The translations under genes and the position numbers were made by a program. Below are positions 25,663 to 34,640 of a stretch of DNA of 64,000 nucleotides, piece after piece (the first letter of the stretch is position 1; each line of letters opens with the position of its first letter). Source of the DNA: Nocardioidaceae bacterium SCSIO 66511. GTDB taxonomy: Bacteria > Actinomycetota > Actinomycetes > Propionibacteriales > Nocardioidaceae. The notes below the pieces were generated by a model, which was given only the letters and a program-made list of their open reading frames with translations, made no database searches and had not been told where the DNA came from. The stretch covers positions 62,001-126,000 of the forward strand of contig CP095846.1 of assembly GCA_023100825.1 (NCBI GenBank), read 5' to 3'.

Positions 25663-26040
25663 TCACCGCTCGCTGTGCAGTGTCGTGTGCAGTAACGCCT
25701 CGACGCTCTCGTGGTCGAGTCCGGCGTCGCGGGCGTGCCGCAGCCAGACCTGTAGTTCGCGGCGAAGCGGGGCGTGTGCCGCGATCTCCGCGTCGGAGAC
25801 AGGGGTGAGTACGAAGGTGCCGACGCCGGGTCGCGCCTCGACAAGACCGTCGCGCTCCAGCTCGCGGTACGCCCGGAGCACCGTGTTGGGGTTGATCGCG
25901 AGCTGTGCGGCCGCACCCTTCACCGTCGGGAGCTGATCGCCCTTCCGCAGCATCCCGAGAGTCAGCGCGTGCCGAACCTGCCGCACGATCTGCCAGTACG
26001 AGGAGATGCCGGAACGCTCATCCAGGTAGAACTCGATCAC
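25663..26040 (-). CDS. GntR-family regulator, YtrA type
   Basis: A 125-residue regulator with the short YtrA layout: a GntR winged helix (residues about 12-78; YWQIVRQVRHALTLGMLRKG, LAINPNTVLRAYRELERDG, GVGTFV) and a small C-terminal helical pair for dimerisation. YtrA-type regulators usually control ABC exporter operons. Here the gene lies 44 bp after the sulfate importer operon on the same strand and may be co-transcribed with it. It could regulate the importer or be an unrelated gene. Repeat copy B begins 11 bp after its stop. Confidence 0.85.
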   Translation of the reverse strand: MIEFYLDERSGISSYWQIVRQVRHALTLGMLRKGDQLPTVKGAAAQLAINPNTVLRAYRELERDGLVEARPGVGTFVLTPVSDAEIAAHAPLRRELQVWLRHARDAGLDHESVEALLHTTLHSER

Positions 26041-26084
26041 CGCTGTCCAATCTCTCGATGCGCTCCGGCAGCGCTACTTCCCGG

Positions 26085-27098
26085 TCACACTGCCCGTACG
26101 GCGGCGCGTACGGGCGCCGTCTGCTCAGCGGTCAGCCAGACTTCCGAGCCGATCTCGAGCCCGAGGTTGCGGGCGTGGGAACGTGTCGTCACAGCCGTGA
26201 CGTTCTCGCCTTCGTCGGTGCGTACGCCGAGCCGTACCGCGAAGCCGATCCGCAGCAACCGGGTGATCTCGCCCCGGACCGCGTCCGGGGCGGCGTTCAC
26301 CACCTCGACTCCGATGTCGTGGGGGCGTACCTGCCGCCCGCCGAGAGTGGTCACCTCGCCGAGGAAACCCATCACGAAGTCGTTGGCCGGCTCGTCGTAG
26401 AGCTGGTCGGGCGTGCCGACCTGTTCGATGCGGCCGTCGTTGATCACGACGATCTCGTCGGCGACCTCCATCGCCTCCTCCTGGTCGTGGGTGACGAAGA
26501 CCGTCGTCACGTGCACGTCGTCGTGGAGTCGGCGCAACCATTCGCGCAGCTCCTTTCGCACCTTCGCGTCGAGGGCGCCGAACGGCTCGTCGAGCAACAG
26601 GACGGTCGGCTCGACGGCGAGGGCACGGGCGAGCGCCATCCGCTGTCGCTGGCCGCCGGACAGCTGCGCAGGCAGCCGGTCCGAGAACTGCGATAGGTGC
26701 ACCAGCTCCAGCAGCTCGTCTACGCGCTTTCGGATGCGCGCCTGGTCGCTGCGCCGCTTCGACGTGCCCGGGATGCGGGTACGCCCGGGCGAGCGGATCT
26801 CCAGTCCGAACGCGACGTTCTTCGCAACGCTCAGGTGCTTGAACACGGCGTAGTGCTGGAAGACGAACCCGACGTTGCGCTTCTGGGGTGGCAGCTTCGT
26901 CGCATCGGTGCCTTCGATCTCGACGAGACCGGAGTCGGCCGTCTCGAGGCCGGCGATGATCCGGAGCAGGGTCGACTTCCCGCCCCCCGATGGGCCGAGC
27001 AGCGCGGTCAGCTGGCCGGACGGGATCGAAACGGAGACGTCGTCGAGAGCGACGAAGTCGCCGAATCTCTTGTTGACGCCCGCGATCTCAATGCTCAT
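26085..27098 (-). CDS. cysA: Sulfate/thiosulfate ABC transporter ATPase CysA
   Basis: A 337-residue ATPase that powers sulfate and thiosulfate uptake. Walker A is GPSGGGKST (35-43), the signature is LSGGQ (146-150) and Walker B is LLLDEP. The switch His is in [16 protein letters not shown]. The C-terminal TOBE-like domain begins near residue 240 ([11 protein letters not shown]). CysA length and the [20 protein letters not shown] segment fit the family. It is the fourth gene of the operon after binding protein, CysT and CysW; one base separates it from cysW. Confidence 0.93.
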   Translation of the reverse strand: MSIEIAGVNKRFGDFVALDDVSVSIPSGQLTALLGPSGGGKSTLLRIIAGLETADSGLVEIEGTDATKLPPQKRNVGFVFQHYAVFKHLSVAKNVAFGLEIRSPGRTRIPGTSKRRSDQARIRKRVDELLELVHLSQFSDRLPAQLSGGQRQRMALARALAVEPTVLLLDEPFGALDAKVRKELREWLRRLHDDVHVTTVFVTHDQEEAMEVADEIVVINDGRIEQVGTPDQLYDEPANDFVMGFLGEVTTLGGRQVRPHDIGVEVVNAAPDAVRGEITRLLRIGFAVRLGVRTDEGENVTAVTTRSHARNLGLEIGSEVWLTAEQTAPVRAAVRAV

Positions 27099-27099
27099 G

Positions 27100-27909
27100 T
27101 CAGTTGTGCTCCTTTGGACGCAGGATCGAGACGACGACGATGCAGACGACGCTGACCGCCGCGAGGATGAACGAGGTCGCGTACGCCGCGCTCTGCTCGA
27201 AGTTCTGGTATTTCTGCTCGACGACCAAGGTGGCCGTCTGGGTCTGGCCGGCGAAGTTGCCCGAGACGATCTTCACGGCGCCGAACTCGCCGAGTGACCG
27301 GGCGAGAGAGAGGACGACGCCGTACACGACGGCCCATTTGATGCTGGGCAGCGTGATTCGCAAGAACGTCTGGCGCGCGCCCGCCCCAAGGGAGCGCGCT
27401 GCCTGCTCCTGGTCGTCGCCGATCTCGGTCAGGGTGGGTACGACCTCGCGGATGACCAACGGCAACGCCACGAAGCAGGTCGCCATGATCATGCCCGGGC
27501 TGTTGAAGATCACCTGGAGCCCGCCGCTTTCGACGGTCGGCCCGAACCAGCCGTCGCGCCCGTTGTAGACGAGCAAGAGAGCGAGGCCGACCACCACTGG
27601 TGAGACCGACAGCGGTACGTCGATCAGTGTCGAGAGCAGTCGTTTGCCCGGGAACTCGTAGCGTACGAGCAGGATCGAGATCGTCACCCCGAAGACCAGG
27701 TTGATGGCAACCGCCCATAGCGCGACCTCGACGGTCAACGACAGTGCGCTGCGTACGTTCGGGTCCGAGAAGATCCCCTCGAGCGAGGCGAACCCGTCGG
27801 CGAACGTGTGCTTGACGACGAGCGCAACGGGCCAGGCGACGAGAAGGAAGACGTATCCGAGCGCGAGGAGTCGCAGACCCCAGCGCACGGCGATGGATCG
27901 CTCACCCAC
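27100..27909 (-). CDS. cysW: Sulfate ABC transporter permease CysW
   Basis: A 269-residue permease with six predicted membrane helices and the EAA loop [20 protein letters not shown], which contacts CysA. The partner of CysT in the sulfate channel. Its start overlaps the cysT stop by 8 bp and its stop is one base before the cysA start. The conserved NPGMIMAT-like segment ([20 protein letters not shown]) and [14 protein letters not shown] are typical of CysW. Confidence 0.93.
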   Translation of the reverse strand: MGERSIAVRWGLRLLALGYVFLLVAWPVALVVKHTFADGFASLEGIFSDPNVRSALSLTVEVALWAVAINLVFGVTISILLVRYEFPGKRLLSTLIDVPLSVSPVVVGLALLLVYNGRDGWFGPTVESGGLQVIFNSPGMIMATCFVALPLVIREVVPTLTEIGDDQEQAARSLGAGARQTFLRITLPSIKWAVVYGVVLSLARSLGEFGAVKIVSGNFAGQTQTATLVVEQKYQNFEQSAAYATSFILAAVSVVCIVVVSILRPKEHN

Positions 27910-28750
27910 GGCGCGCCACCCTTCTCTGCAGGAGGTCGAGTCCGACGATCACGATCAACGCGACGGCCAACATCACCGACGCGAGCGCCGCGGCACCCGC
28001 GTTGTTGCCGTTCTCGATGAACGTGAGAACCCGAACCGACACGACCTCGGTCTGGAACGGCAGGTTGCCCGACAGCAGCACCAGCGAGCCGTACTCAGAG
28101 ATCGCGCGGGCGAACGACAGTGCCGCGCCTGCGGCGATGGCGGGAGTCAGGCTCGGCAGGATGATCCGCCGGAAGATGGTGAACCGGGATGCTCCGAGCG
28201 AGGCGGCGGCCTCCTCGACGTCACGGTCGAGCTCTTCGAGTACGGGCTGAACGGCGCGTACGACGAACGGCAGGGTGACGAACGCGAGCGCGAGCAGCAC
28301 GCTGTTCTTCGTGTTCGCCCACTCGAGGCCGAGCGGACTGTTGGTCCCATACAGGGAGAGGAGTACGAGGCCGGCGACGATCGTCGGCAAGGCGAACGGG
28401 ATGTCGATCACGACGTCCATCGCCGACTTGCCCCAGAACCTGTCGCGTACGAGTACCCACGCGATGACGGTGCCGATGACCGCGTTGACCGCGGTGACGA
28501 TGAGCGACTGGCCGACGGTCAGCCGGATCGCCGCCCAGGTCTGGTCGTTGGACAACGTGGTCACGTACTGGTCCCAACCCCCGCCCGCCGCGGTCGCGAC
28601 GACCGCGGCGAGCGGGATGAGCACCAGCAGGCTGAACCACATCACGGAGACGCCGAGACCCAGTGCAGAGCCGCGGGTGAGCGTCGAACCCCCAGCCGGG
28701 CGCCCCTTGTTGCGCGTGCGGGTGATCGTTTCGGCGGTTGCTGAAGTCAT
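27902..28750 (-). CDS. cysT: Sulfate ABC transporter permease CysT
   Basis: A 282-residue inner membrane permease, with six predicted helices after a 30-residue polar N-terminus. The EAA loop is EEAAASLGASRFTIFRRIIL. SISEYGS-like ISEYGSLVLLSGNLPFQTEV and DIPFALPTIVAGL are characteristic of the CysT family. It overlaps the binding-protein gene by 4 bp and cysW by 8 bp, so all four subunits are co-translated. Confidence 0.93.
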   Translation of the reverse strand: MTSATAETITRTRNKGRPAGGSTLTRGSALGLGVSVMWFSLLVLIPLAAVVATAAGGGWDQYVTTLSNDQTWAAIRLTVGQSLIVTAVNAVIGTVIAWVLVRDRFWGKSAMDVVIDIPFALPTIVAGLVLLSLYGTNSPLGLEWANTKNSVLLALAFVTLPFVVRAVQPVLEELDRDVEEAAASLGASRFTIFRRIILPSLTPAIAAGAALSFARAISEYGSLVLLSGNLPFQTEVVSVRVLTFIENGNNAGAAALASVMLAVALIVIVGLDLLQRRVARRG

Positions 28751-29757
28751 TCGGTCTGACCAGTCTTCTGCTGCAGCTCGGGGATGATGCCGGTGTCCTC
28801 GTCGAAGTACTTGTCGGCCGCAGCGTCCCAGCCGCCGAAGTCGTCATCGATCGTGTAGAGGGTCTTCGGCTCCGGGAACGGGTTCTGCGGGTCGGTCGCG
28901 CCGTCGACGTCGGTCTGCACGCCGTCGATCACCGGCCGGAAACCGCTCTTGGCGTAGTCGGTCTGGGCGTCCTTGCTGAGTAGGAAGTCGAGGAAGTCCG
29001 ATGCAATTGCGTCGGCATCCTTGGTGACCGCGGCCGGGTTCTCGATCAGCAGGGTGTCGTCGGGGACGATGTAGTCGACGTCCTCGCCCTGCTGTCGCGC
29101 GAGGATCGCCTCGTTCTCGTACGAGAGAAGGACGTCGCCGTTGCCGCCGGTGAACGCCGTCGTGGCCTCGCGTCCGCTGCCCGGCAACGCGATGACGTTC
29201 TGCAGGAGTTTGGTGACGTACGCCTTGCCGGCGTCGTCGTCCTTGCCCTTGGTGGCGTGCGCCCAGCCGGCGAGGATGTTCCAGCGGGCCGAACCCGATG
29301 ATCCGGGGTTCGGAGTGATGATCTCGACGCCGGGCTTGACCAGATCGTCCCATCCGGAGATGTTCTTCGGGTTGCCCTTCCGTACGACGAACACCACCAC
29401 CGATGACGTCGCGATTCCCTTGGTCGGACCGGACTTCCAGTCCTTGTCGACGATGCCGGCGTCGACGAGTCGGGTCACGTCGGTCTCCAGCGAGAAGTGG
29501 ATGAGGTCGGCGTCGAGATCGTTCTCGACCGCGCGGCTCTGGTCGCCGGAAGCGCCGTACGACTCCTTGAAGACGGCTCCCTCGCCTTCAGCGGTGTCTT
29601 GGAAGTCAGCGATGATCGGCTTGTTCGCGGCCTCGAGTACGGAGTACCCGACGATGCTCACCTGCTTGTCCGGTGACGCGCCGCTGCTCGAGCAGGCGGT
29701 CAAGGCCAGCGCGCCGGTGACTGCCGTCGCCACTGCGATCGTGAACTTGTGCTTCAT
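28747..29757 (-). CDS. sbp: Sulfate-binding lipoprotein
   Basis: A 336-residue periplasmic-type binding protein tethered as a lipoprotein. The signal peptide ends in the lipobox LTAC with Cys22. The mature part has the family start IVGYSVLEAANKPIIADFQ, the Ser/Gly-rich sulfate-contact segments (GASGDQSRAVENDLDADLIH; NPGSSGSARWNILAGWAH) and SYENEAILARQQ. It delivers sulfate or thiosulfate to CysTWA. It is the first gene of the operon and has its own upstream region of about 165 bp. Confidence 0.93.
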   Translation of the reverse strand: MKHKFTIAVATAVTGALALTACSSSGASPDKQVSIVGYSVLEAANKPIIADFQDTAEGEGAVFKESYGASGDQSRAVENDLDADLIHFSLETDVTRLVDAGIVDKDWKSGPTKGIATSSVVVFVVRKGNPKNISGWDDLVKPGVEIITPNPGSSGSARWNILAGWAHATKGKDDDAGKAYVTKLLQNVIALPGSGREATTAFTGGNGDVLLSYENEAILARQQGEDVDYIVPDDTLLIENPAAVTKDADAIASDFLDFLLSKDAQTDYAKSGFRPVIDGVQTDVDGATDPQNPFPEPKTLYTIDDDFGGWDAAADKYFDEDTGIIPELQQKTGQTE

Positions 29758-29850
29758 GGTGGCTCTCTCCCGCCTCCGAGCACGAAGGCGTAACTAGTGA
29801 ATCTCGAGTAGTTTAAGCGACTAAGACCTTAATATCATCCCAGGGGTGGG
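29758..29850 (-). promoter_or_regulatory. Probable promoter of the sulfate transporter operon
   Basis: The 93 bp before the binding-protein gene include an AT-rich tract around 29790-29835. A GGAGAGAG ribosome binding site lies just before the ATG. I see no cysteine-rich leader peptide or SAM riboswitch fold, and no named regulator site can be assigned by eye. Confidence 0.35.
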
Positions 29851-29922
29851 TTCGCGGGGGGTTTCAGCTAGTGAGCGGGGGAGTGCCTCGTTGTGACGAG
29901 GTCGTTGTGAGCCTGCGGATCC

Positions 29923-30624
29923 CTACCCGGGCGATCCCTTGAGATCGATGATTGCTTGACGCAGTGCTTCGATGTTTCCGTCCCGATGCACATTGAGCAT
30001 GTGCACGAGCCCGCGTGCATCCCGGGCGCGTACCGCATCGATGATCGCGTGGTGCTCTTCTTCGAATCTGCGACGGCGTTCGTCGTCGCCGTAATGCACC
30101 GACCGGTACGCGGCGGTCGACTCCCATAGTCGGGAGAGCAGCTGCACGAGATGCGGCATCCGCGCGGCCTCGAAGATGATGAAATGGAATCGGCGGTTGG
30201 CCGACGCGATCGCGAGGACGTCCTCGCTCGTGCCGGCGGCTTCGACCGCAGCCTCGGCGGCCTCCAGCTCGGCGATCTGCTCATCGCTGATCAGCTTGAT
30301 TGCCTGGCGCGCGGCTTCGGTTTCGAGCAGCCGACGGAGGCGGTAGATCTCGCTGAGATCGTCGACGGTGAGCTCGCTGACGACATACCCGCGGCGTGGT
30401 CGATACTCGACCTGCCCTTCGCCCTCGAGGATCTTGAGCGCTTCGCGGATCGGCACCCGGCTCACGCCGAGCAGCTCGGCCAGTGAGTCCTGTCGAATCG
30501 GCTGACCGGGCCGCAGGTCACCGGTCAGGATGAGCCGCCGCAGCTCGCTGAGCGCGTAGTGGGGTGTTGTCATCGGCCGGCGTGCAGCGGCATCGGAGTC
30601 TGCTCGTGGCGTTGAGAAACTCAT
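29923..30624 (-). CDS. GntR/FadR-family regulator
   Basis: A 233-residue repressor. The N-terminal winged helix (about 18-85; LRRLILTGDLRPGQPIRQDS, LLGVSRVPIREALKILEGEG) precedes an all-helical FCD effector domain (about 95-225) with metal-ligand pattern residues Asp/His in NRRFHFIIFEAA and HHAIIDAVRARD. It is divergent from the D-amino-acid operon and a 24-bp dyad lies between them, so it most likely represses that operon until an N-acyl-D-amino acid or similar acid binds. The start could be 30624 (ATG) or one of several nearby in-frame codons. No strong Shine-Dalgarno sequence is visible. Confidence 0.85.
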   Translation of the reverse strand: MSFSTPRADSDAAARRPMTTPHYALSELRRLILTGDLRPGQPIRQDSLAELLGVSRVPIREALKILEGEGQVEYRPRRGYVVSELTVDDLSEIYRLRRLLETEAARQAIKLISDEQIAELEAAEAAVEAAGTSEDVLAIASANRRFHFIIFEAARMPHLVQLLSRLWESTAAYRSVHYGDDERRRRFEEEHHAIIDAVRARDARGLVHMLNVHRDGNIEALRQAIIDLKGSPG

Positions 30625-30748
30625 GGACACCGTAATTCGTCGCGGTCACTGTCGGTCGCCACGCTATCGGGCCCCCTGCTGCCGGAGGAGACGACGATGT
30701 GCTCGTCGGGGTGTTCCGGCATGCGTCGAGGCCCTTGCGGATTCGAGA

Positions 30749-30772
30749 TTGGATCAAGTATACATCATCCAA
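30749..30772. promoter_or_regulatory. FadR/GntR-type operator
   Basis: Dyad centred on GTATAC: left arm TTGGATCAAGTA, right arm TACATCATCCAA, symmetric at 10 of 12 positions. It lies between the divergent regulator and permease genes, about 60 bp before the permease start. The NGTATACN core is common in operators of this regulator family. Binding by the adjacent regulator is inferred. Confidence 0.6.
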
Positions 30773-30832
30773 CCTTCAGTCAGCTGTCCGAGAGCACCCA
30801 CCTGGGCCTCCGGATAGGCAAGGAGATGATGA

Positions 30833-32233
30833 ATGTCAGCGACAGTCACCGGACGGCCGACGACGCAGAACCTCGTCGCAATCGGCGCCGTACTCGTCGG
30901 CCTGGTTGCGTCCGTACTCGTACACCTGCTGACCAGCTCGCCGAGTCTGTGGGGGCTGCTCCCCATCGCGTTCTACGCAGTGCTGGTGCTCATCGGGGTC
31001 AACATCATCCTCGCGACGGGCGGGGCGATCATCAGCGCGGCCATTCTGACCGGCACGACACCGCTCGCACTGGGCGACATGCTCGCAGAGTCGCTCGGCT
31101 CCTTCCTCGTACTCGTCGGGTTCATCGTCCTGCTGGGCGCCGGCCTCGGAGAGGTGGCTGCGCGTACGGGTGCTGCGCACTCGCTCGTGCACGGCGTGAT
31201 GAGCCGGATCGGTCTGCGTACGCAACTGCAGGTCCAGATCGGTGTCATGGTGGCGGGTACGGCCTTGAGCGCGATGCTCGGCACGATGGTCGGTGCAACG
31301 GCCGTACTGGCGACGGTTGCGATCCCGCTGGCAGCGAAGGTACGGCTGAGCCCGCCCGCGGTTGCCGCGATGTTCCATGCGGGCGGAGCCGCTGGCCTCT
31401 TCGTCGGTCCGTTCACCCCGCCGGTCGTCACGATCACCGGTGTCACCGACATCAGCTACGCCGAGTACCTGCTGAAGGCCGGCGGTCCGATGGCGCTGGC
31501 CACGTGGATCACCGGGTTCTTCATGGCGCGCTGGATCCAGCGCCGTTACGGCGCAGAGCACCATTACTCGGAGGAGGATCTCGGTGAGGTGACCGGCGAG
31601 ACCAAGACTCCGACGCATGCGCGTGCGGCCAGCATCGCGTTCGTCGTGACGCTCGCGGGCCTCGCGACGATCGGCATCATCGTCGAGGCGACCGCCAGCT
31701 ACATCCCGCTCGTCATGATCGTCACCGCGGCAGTGACCGGGCTCGCGGGCCGACTCGGGCCAACCGCGATCCTGGATGCGATGTACGCCGGCGGCGCTCG
31801 GATGCTCTGGCTGGTGTTCTTGTTCTGGCTCTTCGACCCCTTCCTGATCCTGTCCGAGCAGACCGGTGGGTACGAAGCGCTCCTGGACGTACTGGAGCCG
31901 ATGACGGCGACGACGAGCGTGACCCTGGTCGGCCTGGTACTCGTTCTGGTCGGGTGGCTCGGCATCTCCGGTGCTGCCGTCGCTCAGGTGACGTTGATGG
32001 ACAAGCTCTTCGCGCCACTTGCCGCCAGCCTAGGCATCAACCCAGGTGCATGGTCACTCATTCTGCTCGCCAGCTCGCAGATCGACTGGTTCGGACCGTT
32101 CCCCGGCCCCGACATGGTTGCGCAGATGGGGCTTGCGCGGTCTCGAAGCCTGCGGCTCATCCTCTACAACGGTTGGGCGATCATGGTCGCGAACGTACTC
32201 ATGCTCGTCGTACTCATCCCGGTGCTCACGTGA
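30833..32233 (+). CDS. Permease, GntP/ion-transporter superfamily type
   Basis: A 466-residue membrane transporter with about 12 hydrophobic helices (for example FLVLVGFIVLLGAGLGEVAA, IVTAAVTGLAGRLG) and conserved short re-entrant motifs (AGGAAGLFVGPFTPP; SSQIDWFGPFPGPD). It probably carries an organic acid or N-acyl amino acid with a cation. Exact specificity is unclear and a citrate- or gluconate-type permease is the nearest guess. AGGAG at 30821-30825 sets the start. It opens a four-gene operon whose other members process N-acyl-D-amino acids. The GTGA overlap couples it to the next gene. Confidence 0.75.
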   Translation: MSATVTGRPTTQNLVAIGAVLVGLVASVLVHLLTSSPSLWGLLPIAFYAVLVLIGVNIILATGGAIISAAILTGTTPLALGDMLAESLGSFLVLVGFIVLLGAGLGEVAARTGAAHSLVHGVMSRIGLRTQLQVQIGVMVAGTALSAMLGTMVGATAVLATVAIPLAAKVRLSPPAVAAMFHAGGAAGLFVGPFTPPVVTITGVTDISYAEYLLKAGGPMALATWITGFFMARWIQRRYGAEHHYSEEDLGEVTGETKTPTHARAASIAFVVTLAGLATIGIIVEATASYIPLVMIVTAAVTGLAGRLGPTAILDAMYAGGARMLWLVFLFWLFDPFLILSEQTGGYEALLDVLEPMTATTSVTLVGLVLVLVGWLGISGAAVAQVTLMDKLFAPLAASLGINPGAWSLILLASSQIDWFGPFPGPDMVAQMGLARSRSLRLILYNGWAIMVANVLMLVVLIPVLT

Positions 32234-33069
32234 CGACTGACGTGAACGCGGACCAGCTGCGCGCGGACGTCGAAGCGGTCATCGCGCGCGCCAGTGGCGA
32301 GATCGCAGTGGCCATCGACCTCCGAGGCGGCGACTCCGGGCAGGTCAGGCTCGGGAGCAATGCGAGGTTCCCCGCCGCGAGCATCGTCAAGCTCGCGGTC
32401 TTGCTCACCGTCCTGACCCACGTCGATCGTGGACGGCTCGCGCTCGACGAGGTGGTGTCGCTGGACCGGAGCGCGGACGTCGGCGGCTTCGGCGTACTCG
32501 TCGATGTGCCCAGCGTGCACAGCCTCCGTCTTCGTGAGCTGCTCGCTCTGATGATCGGGTTCAGCGACAATACGGCGTCCAACGCGTGCATCGACCTCGT
32601 CGGACTCGATGAGATCGCCGTTGCCCTCGACTCGGCCGGCCTACGGGACACGACAGTGCAGCGACGGCTGATGGATCTCGATGCCGAGGAGGCCGGCCTG
32701 CGCAATGAAGTGACCGCTGCCGACGCAGCTCGACTGGTGTGGCTGCTCGTCCGAGGTACGGCGGTGTCGCCTCGCCTGCGCGACGTGGCATGGCAGCTGT
32801 TGCTCGGCCAACGGGTCAACGACAGGCTCCCGCGGAAACTGCACCCCGATGTCGTCATCGGACACAAGACCGGTGAGTTGCCGGGCGTACGCCACGATGT
32901 CGGTGTCCTGCAGTACGCCGATAGAAGCGCCGCGGTCGCCGTGCTCACCAAGGGTTTCACCGATCAACGTACGGCGCAGTGCAACGACGGTGGTGACGCA
33001 TGCGATCTGATCGCGGAGATCGGGAGCATCGTCGGAACCCACCTCCGTACCGGAAAGGCGGCAGTTTGA
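32230..33069 (+). CDS. Cytosolic class A beta-lactamase-like serine hydrolase
   Basis: A 279-residue serine hydrolase of the penicillin-binding/beta-lactamase fold. All three motifs are present: SxxK as Ser51-Ile-Val-Lys54, SDN as Ser112-Asp113-Asn114 and KTG as 213-215. No signal peptide or membrane segment precedes them, so it acts inside the cell, unlike beta-lactamases and DD-peptidases. In this operon it might cleave peptides or amides containing D-amino acids. The GTG start overlaps the permease stop by 4 bp (GTGA). Its own stop overlaps the TTG start of the next gene. Confidence 0.85.
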   Translation: MTTDVNADQLRADVEAVIARASGEIAVAIDLRGGDSGQVRLGSNARFPAASIVKLAVLLTVLTHVDRGRLALDEVVSLDRSADVGGFGVLVDVPSVHSLRLRELLALMIGFSDNTASNACIDLVGLDEIAVALDSAGLRDTTVQRRLMDLDAEEAGLRNEVTAADAARLVWLLVRGTAVSPRLRDVAWQLLLGQRVNDRLPRKLHPDVVIGHKTGELPGVRHDVGVLQYADRSAAVAVLTKGFTDQRTAQCNDGGDACDLIAEIGSIVGTHLRTGKAAV

Positions 33070-34640
33070 AGTACCTCATCCGTGGGGGTTCGATCGTCGA
33101 CGGCACCGGTGCGCAGCCGGTACGCGGCGACCTCCTCTTATCGGGGTCTCGCATCGCCGCCCGCTTGGCGCCGGGTGAGACCGGGCCAACCGATGCGGTG
33201 GTCATCGATGCGACCGGGCGGTACGTGTGCCCGGGTTTCATCGACGTTCATTCGCATGCGGACAACTCACCGTTGCTCGAGAGCGATGATCGCTCGAAGC
33301 TGATGCAGGGCGTGACGACCGAGATCGTCGGGAACTGCGGATTCAGTCTTGCGCCCGCGGCACCGGGCCGCCGGATGGAGTTCGGGGAGTACCTGCGCAG
33401 GTTGTTTCCGCCGACCAGCGTTCGATGGTCGACGTTCGGTGAGTTCCTGGCACACGTCGACGAGCGCGGGTCGGTCACCAACTACTGCCCTCTGGTCGGC
33501 CACGGTGCGCTCCGGTTCGCCGTCGTGGGTATGAACCGCGGGTTGGACTCGACGGAGTTGCAACGGATGCGGTCCGAGTTGGAGGCAGCGCTCGAAGCCG
33601 GCGCATTCGGGATGTCGAGCGGGCTCGTCTACCCGCCCGGATCATCTGCAGACAGCGCTGAGATCACGTACCTCGCCGACGCGCTGCAGGGCCGGATCTA
33701 CGCGACGCATCAGCGGGCCGAGGGCGCGCATCTGATGCCGAGCCTGGCCGAAGCACTCGACGTCGCGCGGAGCACGAGCGCGCGGCTCCAGATCTCGCAC
33801 CTCAAGGCGATGGGTCGTCCGAACTGGGGAGCAACCAGAGCAGCGCTCTACGCGATCGACGAAGCATCGGACGCGGGTGCGTCGGTTGCGCAAGACGTCT
33901 ACCCCTACACCGCGACGTCGACGACGTTGATGTCACTGCTCCCGCCAGAGTTCCTCGTCGGCACCAACCAGGAGGTGCTCGATCGACTCGGGTCCCGCGG
34001 TGCGGTCGATCGGCTGCGGGAGTTGCTCGAATCCGGAGTCGACGGGTGGGAGAACCGCGCCGCGTACGCCGGGTGGGGCGGAGTGCTGGTTTCGTACAGC
34101 GCGAGCGGTGCAGATCAGGGCCGGACGCTGGCCGCGATCGCCGAGGAAGCCGGCGAGGACCCGGTCGAGACCCTCGTACGCGTACTTCGCCGGGAACGCC
34201 TCGAGGTGACCGCGAGTACGTTCCTGATGGACGAACGTGACATCGAGGTGGTGCTCGGGCATCCACGGACGATGATCGGCTCCGATGGTCTCCCCGTCGG
34301 AGCCGCGGCCAGACCGCATCCGCGGTTGTTCGGCACCTTCCCGCGGATTTTCGCCCAGTACGTCGGCTCCGGTCGGCCGCTCGACTTCGCGGAGGCAGTA
34401 CGTCGGATGACCTCGTTGCCAGCAGAGTGGTTCCGCGTCCCAGAACGCGGTCTGATCAGGTCCGGGATGATCGCGGACCTCGTGATCGTCAACCCGCTCG
34501 CCGTCAGCGACACCGCGACGTATGCGGAGCCGGAGCAGTATCCCGAGGGTGTGGAAACGGTGGTTCTGGGCGGACAGCCGGTGGTCCGCGACGCCGTCTA
34601 CTGCGGTGAGCGCCGAGGCACGCGTTTGGAGCCGGCATGA
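33066..34640 (+). CDS. N-acyl-D-amino-acid deacylase (D-aminoacylase)
   Basis: A 524-residue amidohydrolase that frees D-amino acids from N-acyl derivatives. The metal site starts at FIDVHSHAD (His62, His64). It continues with GNCGFSLAPA, a conserved zinc-bridging Cys in this family, THQRAEG, LQISHLKAMG (His) and MIGSDGLPVG (Asp). The order fits the D-aminoacylase branch of the urease-like superfamily. The TTG start at 33066 overlaps the previous stop (TTGA) and follows a GGAAAGG ribosome site. It fits its neighbours: uptake, then deacylation, then oxidation of the D-amino acid. Confidence 0.9.
   Translation: MKYLIRGGSIVDGTGAQPVRGDLLLSGSRIAARLAPGETGPTDAVVIDATGRYVCPGFIDVHSHADNSPLLESDDRSKLMQGVTTEIVGNCGFSLAPAAPGRRMEFGEYLRRLFPPTSVRWSTFGEFLAHVDERGSVTNYCPLVGHGALRFAVVGMNRGLDSTELQRMRSELEAALEAGAFGMSSGLVYPPGSSADSAEITYLADALQGRIYATHQRAEGAHLMPSLAEALDVARSTSARLQISHLKAMGRPNWGATRAALYAIDEASDAGASVAQDVYPYTATSTTLMSLLPPEFLVGTNQEVLDRLGSRGAVDRLRELLESGVDGWENRAAYAGWGGVLVSYSASGADQGRTLAAIAEEAGEDPVETLVRVLRRERLEVTASTFLMDERDIEVVLGHPRTMIGSDGLPVGAAARPHPRLFGTFPRIFAQYVGSGRPLDFAEAVRRMTSLPAEWFRVPERGLIRSGMIADLVIVNPLAVSDTATYAEPEQYPEGVETVVLGGQPVVRDAVYCGERRGTRLEPA

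Noticed and set aside
29758-29922. Riboswitch or cysteine leader peptide upstream of the sulfate importer
   Set aside because: I found no SAM riboswitch core or Cys-rich short ORF with a ribosome site in this stretch.
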